The notes under the pieces were generated by a model. The model had not been told where the DNA came from and made no database searches. It saw nothing but the letters and a program-made list of their open reading frames with translations. A stretch of 64,000 nucleotides of DNA, from positions 67,373,051-67,437,050 of the forward strand of contig OZ024744.1 in assembly GCA_964016885.1 (NCBI GenBank), in the 5' to 3' direction. Of the stretch, positions 40,052 through 50,274 are shown in pieces. Positions within the stretch are counted from its first letter, which is position 1; each line of letters begins with the position of its first letter. A program made the position numbers and the translations under genes. This stretch comes from Eledone cirrhosa. Its lineage: Eukaryota; Mollusca; Cephalopoda; Octopoda; Eledonidae.

Positions 40052-42062
40052 CATGGCCGTACTCAGAATAAGCAGTGTAAATGTACGTGGCCTGGGATCA
40101 TCTTGGAAGCAGGGTCACCTGCTCAAAGACCTCAGGTCACTAAACATAGATGAAGCACGAGCCTTCGCACCGATCTTCGGCGGCTACGATGTATATATGC
40201 ATCTCCCAGCCACCCGGGATCGGGGGAGGCGGTTGCTGTGATTTTTCGGAGTGGCTTGGATCTCGCCATACGGGCCTTCTTCCTGGACCCAGAAGGTAAG
40301 TCGGTGGTACTGGGACAACTTCAGGCCCATAACTATGCTAAACGCAGAGTTCAAAATTTTGGCCAAGGTGTTAACAAAGAGATTGGCGCTTGTCGTCGGT
40401 GATCTGGTGGGAGAGGCGCAGACATGCGCCATTCCAGACAGATCCATCCACGACAACCTCCATCTCATGCGATACATCATAGAGAGAGTGGTTAAGGAAC
40501 CTGGCACGGGTGGGGCCCCGATCAACTTGGATCGATCTAAAGCATTTGATAGGATCGACCATCGGTACCTGGCTGCGGTCTTCCAGGCGGCCGGCTTCGG
40601 TACCGTTTTTAGGGGCTAGATCGCTGCGATGCATAGTGACATCCACTCGATTGTGGGGATGAATGGTCACCTGTCGCAGTCGTTCAGCATCATCCTCTCG
40701 GTCCACCAAGGTTGTCCCTTCTCGTCCCTGTTGTACGTACTGACCCTCGAGCCGTTACTTCACAAATTGGAGACGATGAGGAGGATCCCACGCGAACTGG
40801 GATGCGGGAGATTCGTGTCAGTTTACGCCGACGACGTCACCGTGGTGGTGTCGAGCACCAAACACGTCCAGATGCTCGGAACTGCTCTCAAGGAATACGA
40901 AGTGGTGACAGGGGCAAATATAAAGGGCCGATTAAATTGCTCGGGGTCTGGTTCGGACCGGACCTCCAGATGGAGAAAAACTGGAGCGAGGTGATGAGCA
41001 GGGTGGCCTCTCTCAACCAGAAATGGGCTGAGTGGAGGCTGTCTCTGAAAGGTCGGGTGGATGTGGAGAATGCGTACATCGCGTCCGTCATCTACAACCG
41101 CCTGACTGTCGTACCTTGCCCCCACCCAACTCTGACCAAAATGGAGCGCCTTCTCTTCTGCTTTTTGAGGAAGTGGCGTGCTCCCATGTTCAGACGATCC
41201 CTCTGCTGTCAGCACCCGTTGCGTGGAGGACTGGGCATGCCATGGCTGATGATGCGCAAACATGCGCTGAGGCTGCGACCTCTGTTGCTTCCTTGACGGT
41301 GAACATGTGTGGTCGCCGTTTTCCTGGCGCGCTTTTCCCCAGCTCGTGTCCTTGACGGAACTGCAGTCCGAGGGATAGCGCTTGGAAGCTGGAATGTCTC
41401 CAAGCACTCACCGCCCTCTGCCAGCTGGGCATAGTATCGGTGGAACATCCCCCTCGGCGTTCTATAGAAGGCTAGTGGAGGGGGAAAGTGACGACGTTCC
41501 CGGGGAGACCCTTGGCGTCGAAGACGATCATCTGTTCGCTCTCATCGAAAGAACTTTCAGCCTGGGACCTATGGACAACTTCCAGAAATGCCTGGCCTGT
41601 CAGTGCTATCGGGAAGCGTTGCCGGTTCGGGATAAGCTCTACAAGCCTGGAGGTGCTGTCAGCCTAACCTGTCCGAGAGATGCGCGCAGGGCGACGAAAC
41701 CGTCGTGCACGCACTCGTTCTGTGCCCGAGAATTGCTAACTTGTGGAGCTATTCGAACAGTTGCTGTCGCGTGTAGGACGGATCCGGTTATCGACTGAGT
41801 CCATTGTGGAGATAACCCCACCATACTCCTTTAAAGAGGAGGAAGGGCAAGCAGTTTTCATCTGCTTGGTGGCCATGGCGAAACTGATTGTGTGGTGGAC
41901 AAGGTTGAAAGGGTTGTAGACGGACACTTTCCTCTCTGGCCAATCCCAGATTAACTTTTTCAAGTTTCACTTGAAGAAGAAAATCAGAGTGGAGAGGCAA
42001 GGTCTGTCTTCTAGTAAGTTTGTTGAAAGGTGGCTGAAAGTGGTGAGTCTGGCTGCAAGCCC
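40052..42062 (+). pseudogene. Tx1-C2 ORF2, deleted endonuclease, broken RT
   Basis: The start 'MAVLRISSVNVRGLGSSWKQ' is intact. About 35 bases around the catalytic Glu are missing near 40150. At 40312 the endonuclease jumps to RT 'NFRPITMLNAEFKILAKVLT'. Motif A 'NLDRSKAFDRIDH' is present, then a TAG at 40617-40619 at a conserved Trp (RGW-IAAMH), motif B with Arg to His ('SVHQGCPFSSLLY') and 'VYADD'. About 100 bases are missing at 40918 (from the 'GA.IN.EKS' block to 'GPIKLLG'). Further shifts lie near 41295, 41370 and 41690. Not functional. Confidence 0.82.
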
Positions 42063-42800
42063 ACCGACTTTTCCGGATTAAGTTTCGCTCCCTTCATCCT
42101 TTCATATTCCTCCAATAAGGTGCCGACCACCTCAACACCATCACGGTGATATCCACATAAGCCAACACAACCTTTCCACATCCCGGTTCGAGTCGGATAC
42201 CCTGCAACAGCTCTAGTTTCCGCACCCATGACGGACCGATTGGGAGATCTGAAACGGTTCCGAAAGGTGGCTATTGGTTTTGAACACCGTGCAGATGCTG
42301 TTGTGCAGAATCCAGCTGCGTTAAGGGCAGCTTCCAGGTATTGATGGTCGACCCTATCGAAAGCTTTCGTTTGATCTAAATTGATCAGAACCCCACCAAA
42401 GACAGGTTTACACCCTACCCTCTCTATGATGTATCGCATCAGGTGGAGGTTGTCGTGTATAGACCTGGTCGGGATTGTGCAGGTTTGCGCCTTCCCAACC
42501 AAATCCTCGACGACAAGCGCCAACCTCTTCGTTAACATTTTGGTCAAAACCTTTAAACTCTGTGTTGAGCAGAGTTATGGGCCTGAAATTATCTAAAGTA
42601 TTCCTCTTTTTCTCGTCTTTCCTCATTAGCGTCACTACGCCCCAGCTCACAGAACTGGGAATACTCCCGTTCTGCTGCCAGTTGCAGTAGAGCACTTCAA
42701 GGAGATCGGAGAACAAGTCTGGCATGTCTACGTAAAGCTCGTTGAGCAGACCATCCAAACCGGGTGACTTGCGCCTCCCGAATTTTGGCTGAAGTTATCG
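42063..42800 (-). pseudogene. Tx1-like subfamily B copy 3 (Tx1-B3), antisense RT fragment
   Basis: The minus strand encodes the RT from 'LDGLLNELYVDMPDLFSDLL' through 'NFRPITLLNTEF', 'TRSIHDNLHLMRYIIERVG', motif A 'NLDQTKAFDRVDHQYLEA' to 'GAKLNPEKSVGLQ'. The YADD region is disrupted by shifts and a short deletion. It is oriented opposite to Tx1-C2, to which it is directly joined at 42063. Closest here to Tx1-B1. Confidence 0.82.
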
Positions 42801-42822
42801 GCCTTTCGCTCTATCAGCAGTG

Positions 42823-42859
42823 TTTTGGCCCCTTCACTTTGAAAGTGCAGGGGCCAAAA
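42823..42859. repeat. Near-perfect 18-bp palindrome (hairpin)
   Basis: TTTTGGCCCCTTCACTTT faces AAAGTGCAGGGGCCAAAA across a loop of one to two bases, with one mismatch. It stands between the antisense RT fragment and the antisense ORF1-like region. Confidence 0.85.
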
Positions 42860-42899
42860 ATCTCTCCCTCTTTCTCATTGTTTTGTCTTTATGTTACAA

Positions 42900-44250
42900 G
42901 GACTATAAATATTTTTGTTGGTCCTTCTTAGTAACACGAAGTTAGGTGTTTCTAGCATGTTCTCACTGTTGTAGGGCATGAGTTGCGGTTGTGTCGATGT
43001 TGTTGGTGGTGGTTGTCTTTTGTTGACGGCGTTAGTGTTGTTCTATGTGTGTCTTTGTTTGCTGAGGGAGTGTTTTGAGTGCTTTGATGGTGTGTGAATG
43101 TTGGTCTCTGTGTGTGTGTGTTTGAAAGAGGAGAAGAAGGAGAGCTTTATTGGGTGATCTCCCGTGGTGGCTGGTGTTGTCTTCGATGTTGTTGTTTGCA
43201 GTTCTCTCACTATTGCTTCTGCTGTTGCTGGTGTAGCTGTTGATCTTGTTTGCGGCTGCTGTTGTTGTTGAGGTTGTTTTGGTTTTAGCAGCAATGGAGT
43301 ACTGTCTTCAGATGAGGAGAAGAGGCCTTAAAGTGTTTTTTTTTTCTCCGCACAAGTGACAGCGAGGTCTAAGGTGTCGGGAAGGGATCTATCTAGTCGT
43401 GTTTTAAGTAAAGCTCTATTTCCATACTGGTCCCGAACCAGAGTTCCTTCCGGGTGTGCTTTCCATCTAGGATGGACAATTTATTTTTTTGCAATCTAAG
43501 ACGCTGACCATAATCCACCACGTGTTATACCCTGGTCGGATGCTAGGAACCTTTATCCTTACTGTCCTTCTTCCTTGGTAGGAAGGGTACAGTATTGATT
43601 GGCCCGTTCGGACGGAGACCACAGAGTGTTTTCACGGCCCGATCTTTGCTCTTAAAGAGCACTAAAATGGTCGCTTATTGTTTTGTCCTGCCAATGCGTT
43701 CTATGTCAGGCATGATGTCTTTCAGTGCTCTTTCGCAATAATCATGTGGTGCTACTTGTGGGCGTCTGAATTTGCTATCCACTTTTCTGTACGTCAAAGT
43801 TGTTCTGTTCAATGCCACCAACACCTCGGGTGGAGCTATTATGTCTAACCTCCTTCATTTTTTGGTGCTTCATAAAAGCGGCCATTTGTGCCAAATATAC
43901 ATCTTTGCTTTTTAAGTTCATCGTAATCATTTGTTTGCGCTAGCTGCAAATGTGTTGTTCTTGTCAATGTTTGTTGTTGTTTATTGTTGTCGTGGTGGTG
44001 TTGGTGGTGGCGTCAGTGTTTTTATTTGTGTCGTTGTTGCTTTTGATTCAATATGTACTATTTGTTGTGGAAAGTGCTGTGGTAGATTTGAAAATGTTAT
44101 ATTGGGCCTTAAGCACACGCCGTGACAGTTTCCACTGTTGTGGCCGCTGCTGCTGTTTCTGCCGCCGTTGCTGCTGCTGCTGCTGCTGTTGCTGCTGCGC
44201 TGTTGCTGCTGTGGTTCTTTCAGGACAGCAAAAATTAGCAATAACTTATA
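42900..44250 (-). pseudogene. Divergent Tx1-like ORF1 relic (antisense)
   Basis: Minus-strand pieces follow the order of a Tx1-like ORF1: a Gln/Ser/Ala-rich N-terminus over (CTG)n-type repeats (44140-44220), a middle domain near 43870-43500 with 'LNRTTLTYRKVDSKFRRPQ', 'ATILVLFKSKDRAVKTL', 'INTVPFLPRKKDSKDKG', then a Gln/Thr-rich linker (43043-43294). The first blocks resemble 'LCTVSYRTINVKSRRVERAS' and 'GTVDVFFETPEEAREHS' of Tx1-A1 ORF1. It has several stops and a homopolymer shift at 43336-43345. A clear zinc knuckle is not visible. It may be the upstream part of the element whose RT lies at 42063-42800, or another subfamily. Confidence 0.55.
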
Positions 44251-44255
44251 ACATA

Positions 44256-45239
44256 CTAGCAGTAAAGCCCCGCGTTGCTCGGGGTCGCTCAGTAGCTGTG
44301 TTAAAGTTACAATGTTAAGTTTCTTTCTTGGCTTAAAAACTGTAGTGTCTACTGTGCAGACTTGCATGTGGTGTTTTTGATTAATATTCCCTCAACCAAC
44401 AATATGCCTTATGAAGTTAAGAAAACATAACGATAACCCGAATGTTATAACAAAAGAGGATGCTGGGGATAGAAACTGCACTGGTTATTTATTAACAAAG
44501 ATCGAAAATGTAAACACTGCAACGCAGAGAAAAAGATTAGCGTAACCAAATTATCAGTTATGTCTGTCTGCACGCCTATATCACCTCTCTGCACGACTGT
44601 ATGTCTGCACGCCTATATCACCTCTCTGCACGACTGTCTGTCTGCACGCCTATATCACCTCTCTGCACGACTGTCTGTCTGCACGCCTATATCACCTCTC
44701 TGCACGACTGTCTGTCTGCACGCGTATATCACCTCTCTGCACGACTGTCTGTCTGCACGACTGTCTGTCTGCACGCCTAACGACGAAATATTTGCTTGTT
44801 TTACGTAGTCTTTAAATAGACTTGTTTTCAAGTAAAAATATTGTTTTAAAATGCTTTTAAATGGAAATGAAGCAAAACGGAAGCCTAGTGTTCGAACTGA
44901 TGAATTTTGCAGGTCAATATTTTGCTGGCTCGACAACTGTTCGTGTATTGTGTTAATGTCATTTTAAACGCTGAGAAAGCCAGCGTAAAATTTTACGTAA
45001 GACGCTCAATGTAAACAGAACAAAGGGAAATAACTGATAACTTACGCTCAAAAATCGATACATTATATTCGATTTCGTCACATAGGGTGGGTCAATTTGA
45101 AATATTTTTTTCCGATGTCTTCGCTAGGGCTCAATGTACAAGTATAGCAATTTCGGTGCAATTCCGTGAGAGATTCTAAGAGGAGATGTGTGCCAAAAAT
45201 CGATAGACAGACAGACAACCACAGTTTTATATATATAGA
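44256..45239 (-). mobile_element. Non-autonomous Helitron, 984 bp
   Basis: On the minus strand it begins TCTATATATATAAAACTGTG after an A and ends CCCCG-AGCAACG-CGGGG-CTTTACTG-CTAG before a T. These are the canonical Helitron features: 5' TC, a 3' CTRR preceded about 8-10 bases by a GC hairpin, and insertion between A and T without target duplication. No helicase or Rep gene is inside, so it would rely on an autonomous partner. The interior carries a 37-bp minisatellite. Confidence 0.8.
44561..44790. repeat. 37-bp minisatellite inside the Helitron, five units plus remnants
   Basis: The word CACGCC(or G)TATATC recurs at 44571, 44608, 44645, 44682 and 44719, exactly 37 bases apart, each with CACCTCTCTGCACGACTGT. 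An 82-residue frame over it is a repeat translation. Confidence 0.92.
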
Positions 45240-45299
45240 TAAATAATGAGGCTTACGGGAGCGAGAAAAAAGATGTCCGACCACACCAATAACCAATAT

Positions 45300-45525
45300 T
45301 GATAATGGTTTCTGATTTAGGCACAAGGCCAGCATTTGGGGGGGCAATTAAATCGATCACAGTGGGTTACTGGTATTTTATTTTATCAACCTTGTAAGGA
45401 TGAAAGGCAAAGTTAACCTCAGTGGGATTTGAACTCAGAACGTAAAGGAATGTAGAGCATCAGACACCATGCCTTGAAGCATGGTGTCTGATGCTCTACT
45501 GATACTGGCAATCCACCGCTAATAA
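45300..45525 (-). mobile_element. SINE family 1 copy with a 20-bp perfect palindrome
   Basis: The tail is 'TTTCTGATTTAGGCACAAGGCC' in reverse, followed by the body 'GGATGAAAGGCAAAGTTAACC' and head '...CTGATACTGGCAATCCACCGC'. The head contains a palindrome at 45453-45498 (see findings). Confidence 0.85.
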
Positions 45526-45529
45526 TATA

Positions 45530-45645
45530 ATTGTTTCTACTTTTGGCACAAAGCCAGTAATTACCCAGTGTATTACTGGTACTTTATTGTATCGACCCCG
45601 TAAGGATGAAAGGCAAAGTTAGCTTCGGCGGGATTAATATTAACC
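45530..45645 (-). mobile_element. SINE family 1 fragment
   Basis: It has 'AATTGTTTCTACTTTTGGCAC' through 'GTAAGGATGAAAGGCAAAG' and breaks off at 'GCGGGATTAATATT'; the tRNA-like head is missing. A short (GAATA)4 follows at 45660-45680. Confidence 0.8.
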
Positions 45646-45684
45646 GCTAATAATAATAAGAATAGAATAGAATAGAATAATTGT

Positions 45685-46820
45685 TTCTAAATATAATAAT
45701 ATAATATAATAACCTATGTGTGTTGGTTAACTAGATCGATATCACATATAAAAGGGGGAGAGAAAGAAAGATGTGGCATATGGGTTGAAGGAGACGTGTG
45801 CACACCGAGGGGAGTTTCGGACAAAAAGTGAGAAAAATGTAAGTAATAGAAAGTTATACTGGCGTGAGCAAATTCGAACACATGCACACGCGTGCGCACC
45901 TAACTGTCGTCTGCTGAGCGTTTGAATGAATTTATATTCTACGAATAGAAAAGACATATATGAAAGTATATATTTCTTTTCTTGTCAAATCACTGCATTA
46001 CGAGGAATTACAAAGCACAAGAGGAAATGCTTCGGAGCGTTGGCGTTGGGTTGTGGTGCCTGCATAAGACGAAAACATGACGCATTTGTTCCACTTCAGT
46101 ATCAAGATCAGGGTCTTTGGATCAAAAACGACTGATCTAGAGGGATTCTGAGGAAAGGGGTGACAGGTTTGGTAATGCGTGTGAGATGTGACGAAGAAAA
46201 ATATTTGGAGTCTATAAGTTTATAGTAAAGTTTATAGTAAAGTGGGTGTTGTTAATAAAAAAGATAATATCTAACAAGCTGAGATAGATTTAGGAGATAG
46301 AGGACGTGAATGGTCGTGGACATTGTGAATGAAGAAAATGTAAAGAATGAGCTGCTCTCTAACGAATGAGGTCGGATATAACCATCGAAGAAATGGGCGT
46401 ATATTGCTTGGGTTGTTGATCCAAAGAACCTGGGTGGAAAATAAGACATTCGATATGGCCTGCTAACAAATTGGTATAACTAGGGCCCATGTTTAAACAC
46501 ATCAGTACTCTTCATACAAACAAATGTTCAAGCCTCCTTAAACTCCTGATAGTGTCGTGGGGACGCCGTTCTGACAACGGGGTGTCTTGGGCCTTTTCAA
46601 CCTGGCGGAGGAGCACATATCTCTCCAGGTCGGGACACAGACGATGTCTTTTCAGAGTAAGTGTTAAAGCAGTTTATATATCAGCTCCTGTAAATTCGTC
46701 AGAAGGAGCATAAGAAAAATGACACACCATAGAAGAGAGCAAGGTTAGATATATATATTTTTTATACATAATTAATTCATTCGTATGTTCTTTATTGTTT
46801 TATGTACATAATAATTGTTT
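45685..46820. other. No recognisable gene or repeat
   Basis: About 1.1 kb of mixed composition. Short frames on both strands (up to about 74 residues) show no motif I know and look like chance. Confidence 0.5.
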
Positions 46821-46825
46821 ATGTG

Positions 46826-47152
46826 AAGGCACATGGCTTAGTTGGTAGAGCATTTGGGCTTGCAATTGAGAGGTTGTGAGTTCGATTCTCGTACCAGGCT
46901 TTGTATTGTGTTCTTGAGCAAAACACTTTATTTCATGTTGCTCCACTTTATTCAGCTGTAGAAATGAGTTGCGACGTCACTGGTGCCAAGCTGTATCGGT
47001 CATTGCCTTTCCCTTGGACATCATCCGTGGCGTGGAGAGGGGAGAGACTGGTATGTATGGGTGACTACTGGTCTTCCACAAAACAAACCTTGCCCAGGCT
47101 TGTGCCTCGGAGGGAAACTTTCAAGGTGCAAAACCATGGTCATTCATGAGTC
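46826..47152 (+). mobile_element. tRNA-derived SINE, family 2
   Basis: The head 'GGCTTAGTTGGTAGAGCATT' (A box) and 'GAGGTTGTGAGTTCGATTCT' (B box) are followed by a body with 'CACTTTATTTCATGTTGCTCC', 'GAAATGAGTTGCGACGTCAC' and 'GCCAAGCTGTATCGG', ending near 'CCATGGTCATTCATGAGTCG'. Copies or parts recur at 48690, 49075, 49390, 49536, 53205, 53320 and 56055. Confidence 0.82.
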
Positions 47153-47164
47153 GTGTGGGGCCTT

Positions 47165-47380
47165 CAATTGTTTATACTTTAAACACAAAGCCAGCAATTT
47201 GAAAGGGAGAGGGGAAAGTCGATTAAATCGACCCCAGTGCATTACTAGTGCTTTATTTTATCGACCCCGTAAGGATGAAAGGGTAAGCTAACCTCGGCGG
47301 GATTTGAACTCAGAACGTAAAGGGCCACGAATCATGGTGTCCGACGCTCTACCATTACTGTCAATCCACCACCCTTATAT
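47165..47380 (-). mobile_element. SINE family 1 copy
   Basis: Reverse copy with 'GTCGATTAAATCGACCCC', 'GTAAGGATGAAAGGGTAAGC', 'GGGATTTGAACTCAGAACG' and head 'CTCTACCATTACTGTCAATCC'. Confidence 0.85.
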
Positions 47381-48068
47381 AGATAATAATAATTTACTTC
47401 ACAACACTTTCAGAAGATGTTCAAACAGAATATTAAGGCGCGAAAATTAATCTATTTTCTGAAAAGTAGATGGCTAAGATAATTTTGAACGGACATTAAA
47501 AGAGCAGAAGCTTTTGAATTGTTCGAGGCAGTGACCATTTTAAAAGTTAGATTTATTGGTGAATTCTTCAAGACTATTTATTAAGGAAGTCTTCAAGACA
47601 GTGCGCATTCTAATAGCAGCTAAATTAGAATAGAACGGAAACAATTTAGAAGGAAGATAACAACAGCATAAGGTTCGTGTCATTTCAATTTAACCTGTCA
47701 GCCAGATTTCTGCCACTTTCTTTCTATGCTTGAGGGTGGAAGTATCTTGGCAAGGATCCAAAATGTTCGGTTACAGTTTGAGAGATGAGAGCATTTCTAA
47801 GCTGTGTGGTGCATGAAATCATCTAGTTAACATATTTTGGTTCATTACTTTATGTAGAAAATGTTACACTATACTAAACTGGTGGAGGATAGATATAGGA
47901 TTTTGTAAGTAAGCAAAAATTTATTTTAGGGACACATTTTCAGTAAAGGCATATTTTGTGTCTTTTCTGTAAGATAATTTCCAGACAATTTAAAACAGCA
48001 GAACTCAGAGGTGAAATATGTAAATTAGTCTTTATGTTGAATATAGATATCAGGAACATATATATCTT
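47381..48068. other. No recognisable feature
   Basis: AT-rich sequence without repeats or plausible coding. Confidence 0.5.
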
Positions 48069-48069
48069 T

Positions 48070-48225
48070 CTATCTAGGGCGGGTAAAATTTCAGAGATTC
48101 GTGGACGAGTTCTATCCAGTCGTCTCTGTCCTTCAGCATTGCCGTTAAGTACAGCATCTCCCATCAACATATATCATCCTTGGTCTCCCTCTTCCAGTGT
48201 ATCCCTGTAGGGGGCTTCCACAGGA
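48070..48225 (-). pseudogene. LINE ORF2 C-terminal fragment, family 3
   Basis: It is similar to the segment at 61008-61260 (shared 'GGGTAAAATT...GAGATTC.TGGACGAGTTCT' and 'TTCCAGTGT.TCC.TGTAGGGG'). In the minus frame it reads like the end of a LINE reverse transcriptase protein (D-R-D...W...). It is too short and decayed to assign a clade. Confidence 0.5.
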
Positions 48226-48689
48226 CCACAAATATATACACATATATATATATATATACCTTAGTCTTTTCTCTATAAATGTCCTATTAAAATCACAACT
48301 TTTTGCTTAATTGGTCGTGGCTATCACATCCATACTCTGAACTGACTCAATGAGTCTATGTATTTGATCGCTTGCTACAAACACCAGTCAAATCACCCCA
48401 AATTCCTTATTCTATTGTCTAAAAAAAAAGATAAATAAATAAATTGAATAATGTAAAGTTAGATACACTATGCCTAGAAAATGACGGGTTAGTCACGGTT
48501 GAAATGATGGTAAATGATTAATCATTGACATATAACAGCCGATCGACGTGCCGACCAAGACCAATTGTAAGAATATTTCAGAGAAGATGTCTGTCCACAA
48601 AACAAAAAGAATATCGAAAATGTAGCAGCAACCCAGTTCCAAATAAATAAGGGTAAAAGTAAAGACACTCCCCCCCCCCCCTTCGGTTA

Positions 48690-48905
48690 CGAATGACCAT
48701 GGGATTTGCACCTTGAATGTTCCCCTCCGAGAGGCAAGTCTGGGCAAGGTTGTTTGAGGAAGACCAGTAGTCGTCCATGCATACCAGTCTCTCCCCTCTA
48801 CACGCTACTGATGTTATCCAAGGGAAAGGTAATGGCCGATACAGCTTAGCAGCAGTGATGCCATGACTAAAATATACAGTAAATATACACTATGTATATA
48901 CTATA
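48690..48905 (-). mobile_element. SINE family 2, 3' part, plus TA-rich spacer
   Basis: 'CATGGGATTTGCACCTTGAATG', 'GGCAAGTCTGGGCAAGG' and 'GGCCGATACAGCTTAG' match the reverse of 46980-47150. This is the first of four repeats of the tail 'ATGTTATCCAAG.GAAAGG' in the next 800 bases. Between 48226 and 48670 there is only a (TA)n and unclassified sequence. Confidence 0.75.
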
Positions 48906-48924
48906 TATACGCATAGAGTTACTG

Positions 48925-49058
48925 TCCTTGCCATTCTGAGTTCAAATCCCGCCGAGGTTAACTTTGCCTTTCATCCTTTCGGGGTCGATAAAATAAAGTA
49001 CCAGTAATACACTGGGTAATTGCTGGCCTTGAGCCAAATGTAGAAACAATTATATATA
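48925..49058 (+). mobile_element. SINE family 1 copy, head partly missing
   Basis: 'TTCTGAGTTCAAATCCCGCC', 'GGTTAACTTTGCCTTTCATCC', 'GGGGTCGATAAAATAAAG' and the tail ending 'GTAGAAACAATTATATATA'. It sits inside the tandem SINE-2/TA region. Confidence 0.85.
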
Positions 49059-49181
49059 TATATACACTATATATAATGTTATCCAAGAGAAAGGTAATGG
49101 CCGATACAGCTTGGTACCAGTGATGTCGTAACTAATATATACATTTTATATACAGTACATATACACTATATATATATACTA

Positions 49182-49215
<34 letters not shown>

Positions 49216-49535
49216 TTGTTAGTCTAGAATTAGCCGTCGAAACAGCTTGAGCTCAGCCGTCGGGGTCCTACTCGTTCCTATTACCCACTCTACTACCCTA
49301 AGTATTGAGTACTTTGGTGCGTTATGGTCCACCTGGTTCCTTACCACATTTCCTTCGTTATACTATATATTATATATATACACCATATATGATGTTGTCC
49401 AAGAGAAAGGCAATGGCCGATACAGCTTGGTACCAGTGATGTCGTAACTAGTATATACATTATATCTAAGTACATATACACTATGTATATACTATATATT
49501 ATATATTATATAACACCATATATATAGACATCATA
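49059..49535. repeat. Tandem units of SINE-2 tail plus TA-rich spacer
   Basis: Units beginning 'ATGTT(A/G)TCCAAGAGAAAGG' at about 49076 and 49390 (with relatives at 48813 and 49538) are each followed by 'ACATATACACTATATATA'-type sequence. A T-run (49197-49217) and about 150 bases of unknown origin (49218-49370) lie between two units. Confidence 0.6.
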
Positions 49536-49742
49536 TATGATGTTGTCCAAAGGAAAGGCAATGGTTGATACAGCTTGGTACCAGTGACGTCGCAACTCAT
49601 TTCTACAGCTGAGTAAACTGGAGCAACGTGAAATAAAGTGTCTTGCTCAAGAACACAATACAAAAGCCCAGAACGAGAATCGAACGCACAACCTCGTGAT
49701 TATAAGCCCGACACTCTAACCACTAATCCATGCGCCTTCACA
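49536..49742 (-). mobile_element. SINE family 2 copy
   Basis: Reverse copy from 'ATGTTGTCCAAAGG' through 'GAGTAAACTGGAGCAACGTG' to the tRNA-like head 'CTCTAACCACTAATCCATGC'. The B box is readable as 'GAATCGAACGCACAACC' in reverse. Confidence 0.8.
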
Positions 49743-50270
49743 CGAAATAAATATAGACACTACAAAACGCCAAAAACTTACATCGAAGCACATATAAATA
49801 ATTCTTCCTGCTCAAATCTTTATATCCATAACGATCTTCATATTAGGTATTAAGTTAGCTAAAAAGTATCAACCAGCATACCCAAATTCAACAGCATGTC
49901 CACAAACAAAATACAGAGGACATTGACCATCAAAGCTAATGCAGACCTGTCAACTCTCCCCATACATCACTCTTCATCTTTCATATGTACGCCATAGACA
50001 GCATCCTCACGGGTGACTTACAGACCTGTCAACTCTCACCGTCCGACAGAGAGATCTCCCACCAACTTTGAGGTGGGTGAGAAATGTCTTCTCTTGTGAA
50101 AATGGGTATAGCTTTCATTATATAAAATCTCCCCATTTTTGCCTCATTTCTCCCCGTTTTGGGGCACTTTATTTCATGATAACTCCTATTTGGATTTTTA
50201 GAGGTCGGTAGGTTTGTAAATGGATACTACATAACTAAAGCAAAAGAGAATTTACCGGTCGCTTTCCGAC
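49743..50270. other. No gene; unclassified repeat-like sequence
   Basis: 'CAGACCTGTCAACTCTC' occurs twice (49945 and 50021), followed by 'AGGTCGGTAGGTTTGTAAATGG' at 50201-50222. This could be part of an unknown repeat; I cannot classify it. Confidence 0.4.
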
Positions 50271-50274
50271 AGGT

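Larger units (their letters stand above)
38798..42062 (+). mobile_element. Tx1-clade LINE, subfamily C copy 2 (Tx1-C2), internally deleted
   Basis: It starts in the ORF1 middle domain (equivalent to 'SVLAGIEEKTTI' of Tx1-C1), has a complete ORF1/ORF2 junction, and lacks most of the endonuclease and the N-terminal RT through a deletion at about 40312. It ends shortly before the ORF2 C-terminus at an inverted junction at about 42063. Confidence 0.8.

Noticed and set aside
44541..44800. A CRISPR-like array
   Set aside because: The units are contiguous tandem repeats with no unique spacers, in eukaryotic DNA.
44560..44808. 82-residue repetitive protein in the minisatellite
   Set aside because: The period of 37 is not a multiple of three, so unit translations change frame. 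It has no start context and lies inside a non-coding Helitron.
46826..46900. A genuine tRNA gene
   Set aside because: A and B boxes are present but the flanks continue as a repeated SINE body, and several stem positions do not pair.
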